This document shows positions 43,846-52,456 of a stretch of DNA of 64,000 nt, in pieces; the stretch's first letter is position 1, and every line of letters begins with the position of its first letter. The DNA is from Streptomyces caniscabiei (GTDB taxonomy: Bacteria; Actinomycetota; Actinomycetes; Streptomycetales; Streptomycetaceae), in assembly GCF_014930365.1 (NCBI RefSeq), contig NZ_JABXWI010000007.1, positions 310,001-374,000 of the forward strand, written 5' to 3'. Below the pieces are notes generated by a model. That model worked only from the letters and a program-made list of their open reading frames with translations. It did not search any database and was not told the origin of the DNA. The position numbers and the translations under genes are program-made.

Positions 43846-44317
43846 GTGGAGTCCACGTCCTCTCCGTACGACCGCCGTCCGCAGTACGAACATCGTCTGT
43901 CCGTACGGACCGCCTGGGGGGAGCGGTTACGCGTCCGGCGGCGGCCCGCACAGGGGGAGCGGGACGCCGCCGGACCTTTCTCGGCGGTGGTGGCCGACTG
44001 CCGCCCCTGGCCCGGGCGGCGGTGGGGAGCCGGTCACCTGAGGGAGGACGCTAAACCTGGCTGTGAGGGCTCGGTAACGCGTTGTACGGAAGTGGCGCGC
44101 ACCGGCAATGAGGTGACCGTATGTGATCGGAATCCTGGCCTGGCGCCGCCGACTTCACGCTGTGCGATGACCGATGCGGCGATTTCGGACCGCGCGAAGG
44201 AAGGGCGGTGCTATGGAGCGCATATATGCAAGATCATTCGGGGGTGCCGTTCGCGGTGATCCGGGAGTGCCCGCCCCGGTGCCCGAGGGGTCCCGGACCC
44301 CTCATTAGGCTCCGCGC
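43846..44317. other. divergent regulatory region of NlpC/P60 gene 1
   Basis: About 470 bp, no gene. On the minus strand: TAGCGT at 44053-44048 with TTACCG 18 bp upstream (promoter-like), then about 200 nt of leader containing the hairpin at 43933-43975. On the plus strand a short hairpin (44285-44303, gaggggtc/gacccctc) sits just before the next start. Confidence 0.5.
43933..43975 (-). promoter_or_regulatory. long hairpin in the NlpC/P60 gene 1 leader
   Basis: gtccggcggcg pairs perfectly with cgccgccggac, and after one mismatch cccgc pairs with gcggg around a 9-base loop. The sequence lacks the ydaO aptamer signatures, so it is a different structured leader. Confidence 0.55.
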
Positions 44318-44671
44318 ATGGACGTACTCATCCACATCCTCGCGGCCCTCCACATCATCGGCATCGCCTCCCTCCTGGGTGGGTTCCTCACCCAGATGAA
44401 GGCCATGGGGCAGGGCACCGCCCGCTTCGTCCCCGCCATGCTGCACGGCGCCCTCACCATGCTCGTGACGGGTGTCCTCCTCGTCGGCCTCAACCAGGCC
44501 GACGACCAGCCCGTCAACAACATCAAGATCGGCATCAAGCTCGCCCTGCTGATCGTGATCCTCGGCCTGGTCTATGTGAAGCGCGACGAGGAGACGGTGG
44601 AGAAGCCGCTCTTCGCCCTGGTGGGCGCCCTGACCACGGCGAACGTCTTCATCGCGGTGCTCTGGACCTGA
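44318..44671 (+). CDS. small integral membrane protein
   Basis: 117 residues with four hydrophobic segments (DVLIHILAALHIIGIASLLGG, ALTMLVTGVLLVGL, IGIKLALLIVILGLVYV, LFALVGALTTANVFIAVLW). The first helix carries two His near the outer leaflet, as in some haem or quinone membrane proteins, but no family is recognised. A strong bidirectional terminator follows. Confidence 0.8.
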   Translation: MDVLIHILAALHIIGIASLLGGFLTQMKAMGQGTARFVPAMLHGALTMLVTGVLLVGLNQADDQPVNNIKIGIKLALLIVILGLVYVKRDEETVEKPLFALVGALTTANVFIAVLWT

Positions 44672-44677
44672 GGGGTC

Positions 44678-44712
44678 CCTCGGCCGAGCCCGTGGGACGG
44701 GCCCGGCCGAGG
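44678..44712. terminator. bidirectional terminator between convergent genes
   Basis: cctcggccg-a-gcccg pairs with cgggc-c-cggccgagg around tggga: 14 base pairs with one A/C mismatch. It fills the 41 bp between the membrane gene and NlpC/P60 gene 2. Confidence 0.85.
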
Positions 44713-45903
44713 TCACGCCGGCCGCACCACGCTGTGGATCGAGGACTCGCCGTCGTAGAAGATCGACTCCTCGCGGACGTACGTGCCCGGCTTGGGGGCG
44801 TGGATCATCATGCCGTTGCCGATGTAGAGGCCGACGTGGCCGATGTTGTCGTAGAAGAAGACGAGGTCGCCCGGCTTGGCGTCGGCGAGGGGGACGGTGG
44901 TGCCCGCCTCGACCTGGTCGTAGGTGGTGCGCGGGAGGTCCACGCCGGCGGCCTTCCAGGCGGCCTGGGTGAGGCCGGAGCAGTCGTAGGAGCCGGGGCC
45001 GGTGGCGCCCCAGACGTACGGCTTGCCGATCTGGGCGCGGGCGAAGGCGAGCGCCTTGGTGGCCTTCGAGGCGTATGTGGAGTCCTCGACCGGAGCGGTG
45101 GTCCCGGTGGTGTCAGGCGACGTCTCCGTGCCGGTGGCGGTCCCGCCCTGGGGCTCCGGGGTCTCCTGGGAGTTCTGGGTCTCCTGGCTCGCCTGCGCCG
45201 CCTGCTGTCGCGCCACCTCCTCCGCCTTGCGGTCGGCCTCCTCCCGCTCGCGCTGTTCGATCGCGGCGAGCCGGGCCTTCTCCTGGGCGGTGAGGGTGGA
45301 GAGCAGTTCGCGGGCCTCGGCGAGCTTCGCCTGGACCTTGGCCTTGCTGGTCTTGAGGGCGTTCTGCGACTCGGTGAGCTTCTCGAGGCTGTCGCTCGCC
45401 GTCCGGCGCTGCTCCGCCGCGTCGGCCTGCTCGGTGACGTACGCGTCGACCGCTTGCTGCTGACGGTCCGTCAAGCGGTCCATCAGCTGGTTCTGGTCGA
45501 AGTAGTCCTGCGGGTTGTCCGCCAGGAGCAGTGAGGCCTGGTCGGGGGTGGCCGCGCCGGTGCGGTACTGGGCCGCCGCGAACGAACCCAGTTCCTCCCG
45601 CGCCTCGTTCAGCTTCTCCGTGCGCTCGGCGACGCCGTCGAGGAGGGTGTCGACCTTCTTCTTCTGCTTGGTCGTCCTCTCCTTGGCCGCGTTGTAGTTC
45701 TCGGTAGCCGACCCCGCCTGGCGGTAGAGGTCGTCGACCTTCTTCTCGACCTCCTCCAGGCTCGGCCTGTCGTCGGTGGAGGGTGCGGCGGTGGCCGTCT
45801 GGGAGAGCAGAGCCACGGAGGTCAGGGCGGCCGTGGCGAGAGCGGGGGTGCGTATGCCCGCGCGCGTCCGGCCGGCCGGACGCGGCTTGCGGTGCGGCGC
45901 CAT
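44713..45903 (-). CDS. secreted NlpC/P60 peptidoglycan endopeptidase under riboswitch control
   Basis: 396 residues. Signal peptide to about residue 40, coiled coil (about 48-250, Lys/Glu/Gln-rich), Thr/Pro/Gly spacer, then NlpC/P60 with Cys in GSYDCSGLTQAAWKAAG, His in NIGHVGLYIGNG and MIHAPKPG. Architecture and N-terminus (APHRKPRPAGRT) parallel its neighbour, so the pair arose by duplication. The ATG has GGAAGGAG upstream and the c-di-AMP riboswitch directly before that, tying expression to c-di-AMP level. Confidence 0.94.
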   Translation of the reverse strand: MAPHRKPRPAGRTRAGIRTPALATAALTSVALLSQTATAAPSTDDRPSLEEVEKKVDDLYRQAGSATENYNAAKERTTKQKKKVDTLLDGVAERTEKLNEAREELGSFAAAQYRTGAATPDQASLLLADNPQDYFDQNQLMDRLTDRQQQAVDAYVTEQADAAEQRRTASDSLEKLTESQNALKTSKAKVQAKLAEARELLSTLTAQEKARLAAIEQREREEADRKAEEVARQQAAQASQETQNSQETPEPQGGTATGTETSPDTTGTTAPVEDSTYASKATKALAFARAQIGKPYVWGATGPGSYDCSGLTQAAWKAAGVDLPRTTYDQVEAGTTVPLADAKPGDLVFFYDNIGHVGLYIGNGMMIHAPKPGTYVREESIFYDGESSIHSVVRPA

Positions 45904-45924
45904 GGTGCGGCGTCTCCTTCCGTT

Positions 45925-46078
45925 GTCCGCCTACCGAGTTAGCTGTCGGGTTCGGGCGCAAGCTTCGGAAGGTTTGCCCTACGGCCCTCGCCGCGTGCGG
46001 CGGTCGGGCCGATTCACCCCAGAGGTCGGTGGGTCCCCGGCTCCGGCGCCGGGAGAGGCGTACCGGACTCGGCGGAGG
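45925..46078 (-). promoter_or_regulatory. c-di-AMP riboswitch (ydaO/yuaA type)
   Basis: On the minus strand the conserved blocks appear in order: ccgcc (P1 5' side, about 46075), ccggggaccc (46040-46031), ggggtgaatc (46020-46011), and ccgacagctaactcggtagg then cgg (45949-45927), whose ggcgg closes P1. Length is about 150 nt, as in known ydaO aptamers. In Streptomyces such switches turn off wall-hydrolase genes when c-di-AMP is high. Confidence 0.93.
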
Positions 46079-46128
46079 CCGTGCGGCCCGGCGACGTTCG
46101 CCGGTTGTGTCGTACGGCCCAAGGGAAG

Positions 46129-46158
46129 ACGCTAGCCAACTCGTGTGGCCCGTGTGAA
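46129..46158 (-). promoter_or_regulatory. promoter of the riboswitch-controlled NlpC/P60 gene
   Basis: Minus-strand TTCACA (46158-46153), 18-bp spacer, TAGCGT (46134-46129). The predicted transcript start near 46122 places about 45 nt before the aptamer. Confidence 0.6.
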
Positions 46159-46294
46159 GGTTGATGTTCGATATGCCCGATACGTTTTCGTGACCTTAGC
46201 CTCTTCCGCGCGACAGGCGGTACGCTCGATCGCTCACCGTCGTGAGGTGGGCGCGGTGAGTGGTGGGTGTGCACTTCCCGGGGCGGCCTCTCGC

Positions 46295-46316
46295 TGTCAG
46301 TGGGGGCGCCTAGACT
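46295..46316 (+). promoter_or_regulatory. PafBC-type (RecA-independent) DNA-damage promoter of pcrA
   Basis: TGTCAGTG (46295-46302), exactly 8 bp, then TAGACT (46311-46316) fits TGTCRGTG-N8-TAnnnT. The ATG of pcrA is 9 nt after the -10 box, so the transcript has almost no leader. Confidence 0.8.
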
Positions 46317-46325
46317 CGGAGAGCG

Positions 46326-48842
46326 ATGAGCAGCCTCTTTGACGACAGCTTCCTGGCGGACCTCCAGGCCCCCCGCGGCCACGCGGAGGAGCCCCCGCCG
46401 CCGCCCGAGGACGATCATGTACCGGAGCCGCTTCCGGACGATCTGTTCGGCGGGAAGTTCGACGTGCCACCGGACCGCGACGAGTACTACCGGGACGGCG
46501 CCCCGCGCCCCGCCCTCGACGCGGCGGCCCTCCTGGACGGGCTGAACGAGAACCAGCGCGCGGCCGTGGTGCACGCCGGATCCCCCCTGCTCATCGTCGC
46601 CGGCGCGGGCTCCGGCAAGACCCGGGTGCTCACCCATCGCATCGCCCACCTGCTCGGCGAGCGGCAGGTCCACCCGGGGCAGATCCTCGCGATCACCTTC
46701 ACCAACAAGGCCGCCGGCGAGATGAAGGAGCGCGTCGAGCAGCTCGTCGGCCCGCGCGCGCACGCGATGTGGGTCATGACCTTCCACAGCGCGTGCGTCC
46801 GGATCCTGCGGCGTGAGTCGAAGAAGCTCGGCTTCACGTCCTCCTTCTCGATCTACGACGCCGCCGACAGCAAGCGACTGATGGCGCTCGTCTGCCGTGA
46901 TCTGGATCTCGACCCCAAGCGCTTCCCGCCCAAGTCCTTCAGCGCCAAGATCTCGAACCTGAAGAACGAGCTGATCGACGAGGAGGACTTCGCCGCCCAG
47001 GCCACCGACGGCTTCGAGAAGACCCTCGCCCAGGCCTACGCGCTCTACCAGTCCCGCCTCCGCGAGGCGAACGCGCTGGACTTCGACGACCTGATCATGA
47101 CGACGGTCAATCTGCTGCGCGCCTTCCCGGACGTCGCCGAGCACTACCGCCGGCGCTTCCGTCATGTCCTCGTCGATGAGTACCAGGACACCAACCACGC
47201 CCAGTACGCCCTGGTCAGAGAGCTGGTCGGCACCTCCGAGCACCCGGTCGACGTACCGCCCAACGAGTGGGACGTGCCTCCGGCCGAGCTGTGCGTCGTG
47301 GGTGACGCGGACCAGTCGATCTACGCCTTCCGCGGCGCGACCATCCGCAACATCCTCCAGTTCGAGGAGGACTACCCGAACGCGACCACGATCCTGCTGG
47401 AGCAGAACTACCGCTCCACGCAGACCATCCTGAGCGCGGCCAACGCGGTCATCGAGCGCAACGAGTCCCGCCGCCCGAAGAACCTGTGGACCAACGCGGG
47501 CGCGGGCGCGCAGATCACCGGCTATGTCGCCGACACCGAGCACGACGAGGCCCAGTTCGTCGCCGACGAGATAGACCGCCTCACGGACGCGGGCGACGCG
47601 AAGGCCGGCGACGTCGCAGTCTTCTACCGGACGAACGCCCAGTCCCGTGTCTTCGAAGAGGTGTTCATCCGCGTCGGCCTGCCCTACAAGGTCGTAGGCG
47701 GCGTCCGCTTCTACGAGCGCAAGGAGGTCCGGGACGTCCTCGCGTATCTGCGGGTCCTGGCCAACCCGGAGGACTCCGTCCCGCTGCGCCGCATCCTCAA
47801 CGTGCCCAAGCGCGGCATCGGCGACCGTGCCGAGGCGATGATCGACGCCCTCTCCCAGCGCGAGAAGATCAGCTTCCCGCAGGCGCTGAAGCGGGTGGAC
47901 GAGGCGTACGGCATGGCGGCCCGGTCGACCAATGCGGTCAAGCGGTTCAACACGTTGATGGAGGACCTGCGGACCGTCGTCGAGTCCGGCGCCGGACCGG
48001 CCACCGTCCTGGAAGCCGTCCTCGAACGCACTGGCTATCTGGCCGAGTTGCAGGCCTCCACCGACCCGCAGGACGAGACGCGCATCGAGAACCTCCAGGA
48101 ACTCGCCGCCGTCGCCCTGGAGTTCGAGCAGGAGGCTGGTGCCGGAGAGAGCGAGGCCGATGTCGAGGCGGCGGGTACGACAACCGTCGGGCTCTCCGAC
48201 TTCCTGGAGCGGGTGGCGCTGGTCGCCGACTCCGACCAGATCCCCGACGAGGAGGAGGACGGCTCGGGCGTGATCACGCTCATGACCCTCCACACCGCCA
48301 AGGGCCTGGAGTTTCCGGTGGTCTTCCTCACCGGCATGGAGGACGGCGTCTTCCCGCACATGCGCGCCCTCGGCCAGACCAAGGAGCTGGAGGAGGAGCG
48401 CCGCCTCGCGTACGTGGGCATCACCCGCGCACGGGAACGGCTCTATCTCACCCGGTCGACGCTGCGCAGCGCCTGGGGTCAGCCCTCGTACAACCCGCCG
48501 TCCCGGTTCCTGGAAGAGATCCCGGCCACTCACCTGGAGTGGAAGCGCACGGGCGCCTCCGCACCGGTGTCCTCGGGTCCGGCGGCCGGCATCGCGGCCT
48601 CGCTGTCGTCCTCCCGCTCCCGTTCCTCGGCCCGCGGCGCGTCCGGCTTCGCGACCCGCCGCGGCGACGAGAAGCCGGTGGTCTCCCTCGCCGTGGGCGA
48701 CCGCGTCACCCACGACCAGTTCGGCCTCGGCACGGTCGTCGGCGTCGGGGGCTCGGGAGCGAACGCGGAGGCGACGATCGACTTCGGCGACACCAAGCCC
48801 AAGCGCCTGCTGCTGCGGTACGCACCGGTGGAGAAGCTGTAG
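46326..48842 (+). CDS. pcrA: ATP-dependent DNA helicase UvrD/PcrA
   Basis: 838 residues, superfamily 1A 3'-5' helicase for nucleotide-excision repair and replication-fork clearance. An acidic/proline-rich N-terminal tail of about 70 residues is followed by LNENQRAAVVHAGSPLLIVAGAGSGKTRVLTHR (Q motif and Walker A; positions about 74-106), TFTNKAA, Walker B VLVDEYQDTNHAQY, GDADQSIYAFRGA and the late LMTLHTAKGLEFPVVF and YVGITRARERLYL. The C-terminal Tudor-like tail (VGDRVTHDQFGLGTVV) is the PcrA RNA-polymerase-binding module. Preceded by a PafBC-type promoter. Confidence 0.96.
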   Translation: MSSLFDDSFLADLQAPRGHAEEPPPPPEDDHVPEPLPDDLFGGKFDVPPDRDEYYRDGAPRPALDAAALLDGLNENQRAAVVHAGSPLLIVAGAGSGKTRVLTHRIAHLLGERQVHPGQILAITFTNKAAGEMKERVEQLVGPRAHAMWVMTFHSACVRILRRESKKLGFTSSFSIYDAADSKRLMALVCRDLDLDPKRFPPKSFSAKISNLKNELIDEEDFAAQATDGFEKTLAQAYALYQSRLREANALDFDDLIMTTVNLLRAFPDVAEHYRRRFRHVLVDEYQDTNHAQYALVRELVGTSEHPVDVPPNEWDVPPAELCVVGDADQSIYAFRGATIRNILQFEEDYPNATTILLEQNYRSTQTILSAANAVIERNESRRPKNLWTNAGAGAQITGYVADTEHDEAQFVADEIDRLTDAGDAKAGDVAVFYRTNAQSRVFEEVFIRVGLPYKVVGGVRFYERKEVRDVLAYLRVLANPEDSVPLRRILNVPKRGIGDRAEAMIDALSQREKISFPQALKRVDEAYGMAARSTNAVKRFNTLMEDLRTVVESGAGPATVLEAVLERTGYLAELQASTDPQDETRIENLQELAAVALEFEQEAGAGESEADVEAAGTTTVGLSDFLERVALVADSDQIPDEEEDGSGVITLMTLHTAKGLEFPVVFLTGMEDGVFPHMRALGQTKELEEERRLAYVGITRARERLYLTRSTLRSAWGQPSYNPPSRFLEEIPATHLEWKRTGASAPVSSGPAAGIAASLSSSRSRSSARGASGFATRRGDEKPVVSLAVGDRVTHDQFGLGTVVGVGGSGANAEATIDFGDTKPKRLLLRYAPVEKL

Positions 48843-48858
48843 CGGAGGGGCCGCGCCG

Positions 48859-48913
48859 CGCGACGACGCGGCGCGTGACGACGCGGCGCGTGACGACGCG
48901 GCGCGTGACGACG
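48859..48913. repeat. 15-bp tandem repeat cgtgacgacgcggcg x3.7
   Basis: Three full units (the first with one change) and a partial fourth, starting 17 bp after the pcrA stop and ending directly at the terminator stem. Confidence 0.85.
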
Positions 48914-48914
48914 G

Positions 48915-48939
48915 CGGGCCCCTGCTCGGCAGGGGCCCG
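48915..48939. terminator. terminator between pcrA and the M23 peptidase gene
   Basis: cgggcccctg and caggggcccg form a perfect 10-bp stem around ctcgg, followed by gtcttcgtg. It can serve both convergent genes. Confidence 0.85.
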
Positions 48940-48980
48940 GTCTTCGTGTCTGTGCGCTGCGCCCGCGTGAGGCGTGACGG

Positions 48981-50558
48981 TTACGTCGGGTCCAGCCCGT
49001 GGCTGCGCAGCCACGGGAGCGGGTCTATGGCGGAGCCGCCCGCCGGGTGGACCTCGAAGTGCAGGTGGGGACCGGTCGAGTTGCCCGAGTTGCCCGAGTA
49101 GGCGATGGTGTCGCCGGCCTTGACGGTCGTACCGGAGGCGACCTTGTACGTCGAGAGGTGGCAGTACCAGGTCTCGGTGCCGTCCTTGGCGGTCACGATG
49201 ACCATGTTGCCGTAGGCGCTGTTCCACTGGGTGCGCACGGTGCCGTCGGTCGCGGCCATCACCGGGGTGCCGTACGAGACGGGGAAGTCGATACCGGTGT
49301 GCAGGGACATCCAGTTGACGCCGGACTGTCCGTAGTACGCGCTGAGCCCGTGCTTGGCGACCGGCAGCGCGAACTTCGGCCGCAGTCGCTCCTTGCGGGC
49401 GGCCTCGGCGGCGGCCTTCTTCTGCTCCAGCTCCTGCTGGGCCTTGAGGTCGATGCGCTCCTGCGTCCGGCTGGCCCGGTCGGCGAAGTCGTCGGCCTCG
49501 GCGGAGAGGCTCTCCAGCTGGGTGTCGAGCTGGTTGTTGGCGGTGGACGGCTTCACGGCGGTGGCGTCCGACTTGACCGACGCCGTCGTCTCCGTGTCGT
49601 CCGACGTGGCACCGACCGAGGCGGCCGCGATCCCCGCGACCCCCATGACACAGGCCGACGGAACGGCCACGGTCAGCAGGGCGGAACGTTTGGCCGGAGG
49701 CTTCCGGCGCGACCGCGATGCCGCGCGGGTGGCGGCCCGGCCGGGGCCGGCGCTCCTGGTGGCCGCCGCGGTGACCTCTTCCTCGCCGTCGAGGAGGGCC
49801 GAGCGGTCCGCGCCGTCGGTCTCAAACTCGCCGTCCGCCGACCGGTGTTCGTCGTGGTCGTACGGGGCGATCTGCTCGAAGGTGGCGGTCGCCTGCTGGT
49901 GGAAGTCCGCGGCCTCGGCCGAGAGGTCCACCACGACGGTCTGCGGGTGCTCGTGGGCGTCGTACGGCTCGGGGGCGCCGCCACCGTGCTCGTCGCCGAC
50001 GGGGGTGCCGTCGCTGTTCCACTGGGTGGCGTCGAAGGCGCCCGTGTCGAAGTGCTGGGTGCCGATCCACTGCTGGGTCTGGCCGGTCTGTCCCAACTGG
50101 TCCGCGTCGTCGGACTGTTCGGGCTGGAGCCAGCCGCTCGCGTCCCACTGGCCGCTCGCGTCGGGGCCGGTCGGCTGCGTCGGGACCTGGGAGAGGTGCT
50201 CGTAACCGGACGACCAGGACGTCGAGTCGTAACTGCCCGTGTCGTACGCGGCCTGGTGCTGTGCGGCGTACGGGTCGTAGTTCAGCGTCTGGTGGCTGCC
50301 CGTCGACCACTGGGTGGCGTCGTAGGAGCCGGTGCCGCCCTCGTTGCCCGGCATGTCGCCGAAGAGGGGGTCGACCGCGAAGGTGCCCGTAGCGTTCCCG
50401 GGGGTGCCGGTTTCAAAACCGGTGGCGGGGTAATCGCCGTACGTGGTGAAGTCGCCGTAGCCGGCTTCCTGGTGGCCGTACGACGCGTAGTGCGCCGGGT
50501 CGGCTTCAGAAGCCGGAGTCGGGGGTGTTGCGGTCCCCGACGGGTGACGATCGTTCAC
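48981..50558 (-). CDS. M23 (LytM-type) peptidase with long Gln/Tyr-rich N-terminal region
   Basis: 525 residues from GTG 50558. The first 270 residues are low-complexity (repeats of YDATQWSTGSH, DSTSWSSGY, DATQWNSDG type). A basic stretch and one membrane helix (about 300-325) follow, then a coiled coil and the C-terminal M23 domain with zinc ligands in SLHTGIDFP and GPHLHFEV, plus WYCHLS. All catalytic ligands are present, so it should cleave peptidoglycan cross-links. The long cytosolic-side tail before the helix is unusual for M23 enzymes and suggests a membrane-anchored form. Confidence 0.9.
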   Translation of the reverse strand: MNDRHPSGTATPPTPASEADPAHYASYGHQEAGYGDFTTYGDYPATGFETGTPGNATGTFAVDPLFGDMPGNEGGTGSYDATQWSTGSHQTLNYDPYAAQHQAAYDTGSYDSTSWSSGYEHLSQVPTQPTGPDASGQWDASGWLQPEQSDDADQLGQTGQTQQWIGTQHFDTGAFDATQWNSDGTPVGDEHGGGAPEPYDAHEHPQTVVVDLSAEAADFHQQATATFEQIAPYDHDEHRSADGEFETDGADRSALLDGEEEVTAAATRSAGPGRAATRAASRSRRKPPAKRSALLTVAVPSACVMGVAGIAAASVGATSDDTETTASVKSDATAVKPSTANNQLDTQLESLSAEADDFADRASRTQERIDLKAQQELEQKKAAAEAARKERLRPKFALPVAKHGLSAYYGQSGVNWMSLHTGIDFPVSYGTPVMAATDGTVRTQWNSAYGNMVIVTAKDGTETWYCHLSTYKVASGTTVKAGDTIAYSGNSGNSTGPHLHFEVHPAGGSAIDPLPWLRSHGLDPT

Positions 50559-50947
50559 CAACTTCTCTTTCGCCTCGACGACAGGGGCTGGCAGAGCAGT
50601 GCGGTGACTGTACCCGGCGGTATGCGGGCGCGACAATCTTCAACGGGTTTCACGCGCGCAGGAAACGGGCATTCGAGCGTCTTTCGGCGGTCTGTGGGCA
50701 CGACTTTGGCCTGGCGTTCGAAGGTTGTTCGATAGTCGACCACTGTGTGCGGCATGTGGGACGCCCGTGGGGACGGGGGCGAGACGTTTCTCCGGGTGAT
50801 CGCGGGTCGAGTGTGGGGCGCGTGGTTGCCGTAGGGAGGGGTGTCGCGAGTCGGACGCGTGGCGGGGGCGCGTGGAGGTGCGCCGCGTTTACCGCCTTAC
50901 GTCCGTGTTCTGCCGCCCTGTGGCGAGCGTCACTGTCGCGCTTCGGT
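50559..50947. other. intergenic region upstream of the M23 gene
   Basis: About 390 bp. It should contain the M23 promoter. I found no ydaO-type signatures, no gene and no clear terminator for the lipase gene. Confidence 0.45.
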
Positions 50948-51808
50948 TCATGCCACCGTCAGGCCGCCCGGGCGGGCGGTGGTGCGGGCGCCCGTCCGTG
51001 AGGTGTCGAGGGCCTCCCGGATTCCGGTGGCCACGGCGGGGTGCACGGGCAGCGCGAGGTGGCCGATCCCGGTGACCCTGATGTTCTGCGCCATCAGATC
51101 CGGATGGTCGACGCAGGCGCTCTCCGGCGGAGTCATCACATGGTCGAAATCGCTCCAGAACGCCACGAAATGGGTACGGCAGCCCGGCGCCGGCTCCCGT
51201 AGTTCCTCCATGACCTCCGAATCGGGCCGCATCTGCCGGACGATCGGATGGGCGTCCGCAAGCGGCACGGCCCGGGTGCCACCGTGCGGGGTGCCGAGCG
51301 TGACGAGCGTACGGACGCGGTGGTCGCCGCCGAGCCGCTGCACGTAGTACCGGGCTATCAGTCCGCCCAGGCTGTGGCCGACGACGTCCACCTGCTCCTG
51401 GCCCGTGCGCTCGCAGATGTCCTCGATGTGCCGGCCGAGCAGGTCGGCGGCCGCGCGGATGTCGCAGGTGAGGGGCGAGTAGTTGAGCGACTCGAGGTGA
51501 CGGCCGCCGTGCTGCGCGAGGGAGCGGCGCAGCAGGACGAAGACCGAGCGGTTGTCGATGAAGCCGTGCAGCAGGACGACCGGGGGCTTCTCCTCGGTCG
51601 GGAGCCGGGGTGCGTCGGACGGGGGGAGCTGAGGGGTGATCCTCCGCTCCTGCGTCATTCCCGACGGATAGAGCAGCAGATGCCCCGCGAGGATCGCCAA
51701 CTCCAGTGCGGTCGCCTTGAGAAGGGCCACGGACAGGCCTGTCAGCCGGGTCGGCAGGATCCGCTCGCAGAGCGGAACCAGGGGCGCTATCGCGCTGGTG
51801 ACCTTCAT
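50948..51808 (-). CDS. alpha/beta-fold lipase/esterase
   Basis: 286 residues from ATG 51808, with GGGAGG 7 nt upstream (the frame stays open further upstream but is not protein-like). A hydrophobic N-terminus (signal anchor, about 20-45) precedes VVLLHGFIDNRSVF (oxyanion), the lipase elbow VDVVGHSLGGLIARYYVQ, TLGTPHGGTR and the catalytic His in GIGHLALP. This matches triacylglycerol-lipase-like esterases of Streptomyces. Probably exported or membrane-tethered; substrate unknown. Confidence 0.88.
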   Translation of the reverse strand: MKVTSAIAPLVPLCERILPTRLTGLSVALLKATALELAILAGHLLLYPSGMTQERRITPQLPPSDAPRLPTEEKPPVVLLHGFIDNRSVFVLLRRSLAQHGGRHLESLNYSPLTCDIRAAADLLGRHIEDICERTGQEQVDVVGHSLGGLIARYYVQRLGGDHRVRTLVTLGTPHGGTRAVPLADAHPIVRQMRPDSEVMEELREPAPGCRTHFVAFWSDFDHVMTPPESACVDHPDLMAQNIRVTGIGHLALPVHPAVATGIREALDTSRTGARTTARPGGLTVA

Positions 51809-52456
51809 GCCCGACCTCCCGTCGGCAGACGGGAGGACGCCTCTGTCCCCCGTGTGCCCTAGTGGAGATGCCGGCGGTGCGGGCGGCGGACGGCGGGAGC
51901 GATGCGACGTGACGCGGTGCGTGTGGCATGCGTGACGTGCGGTGCGTGTGCGGCGTGTGAGGCGCCGATCACGCGACGCGGGGTCCAGCCCTTCTGACTC
52001 CCCGCTGCCCTGCCCTCTGCCGTCTGCCGGGTGCCGATCCGTCCCGCCACCGTGGCCTACCGCGGACGGTGGGTCGGTGCGGCCCCTTCCGACGACTCTC
52101 CTTGCGCATGCCTCCCCGTGGCGCGCACGCCACGGGAGCCTCCGGCCGGCGGCCCCCGGAAGCGATCCGGCTGCCGCGATCACCTCCGTGATCACCTAGG
52201 TCCCCGCGACGCGTGAGCCGCGGAATCCGGGAGCGGTGCGCGGCGAACGTGTCCCACCGTGTGATTTCCCCCTCGCTCCCCAGTGCGAAACAGCCGGTTG
52301 CGGGATCCTGGAGATAACGTTCGTTCACTTCCCTGGTGTGCGGTGTGGGTAGGTGTTCCATGGACCCGAGCCGTGATGTGTGCGGTTCGCCTGGTTCGTG
52401 CGGCAGATTCCGCCGCGTTCGTCATGGGTCGGTGCAGTCGTTTCATGGAGGCAGTG
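51809..52456. other. divergent region between lipase and icmB
   Basis: About 650 bp. No gene accepted. It holds a gatcacct direct repeat (about 52180-52197) and a lower-GC block around 52255-52340 likely to contain the icmB promoter. A minus-strand frame from 52361 starts plausibly but degenerates to Arg/Gly-rich sequence. Confidence 0.45.

Noticed and set aside
43846..44053. Second c-di-AMP riboswitch before NlpC/P60 gene 1
   Set aside because: The leader lacks the ggggtgaatc and cagctaactcggtagg blocks that are clear in the gene 2 leader.
51969..52361. 130-residue minus-strand frame before icmB
   Set aside because: The first 45 residues look plausible but the rest is Arg/Gly noise; no start signal. 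Left as intergenic.
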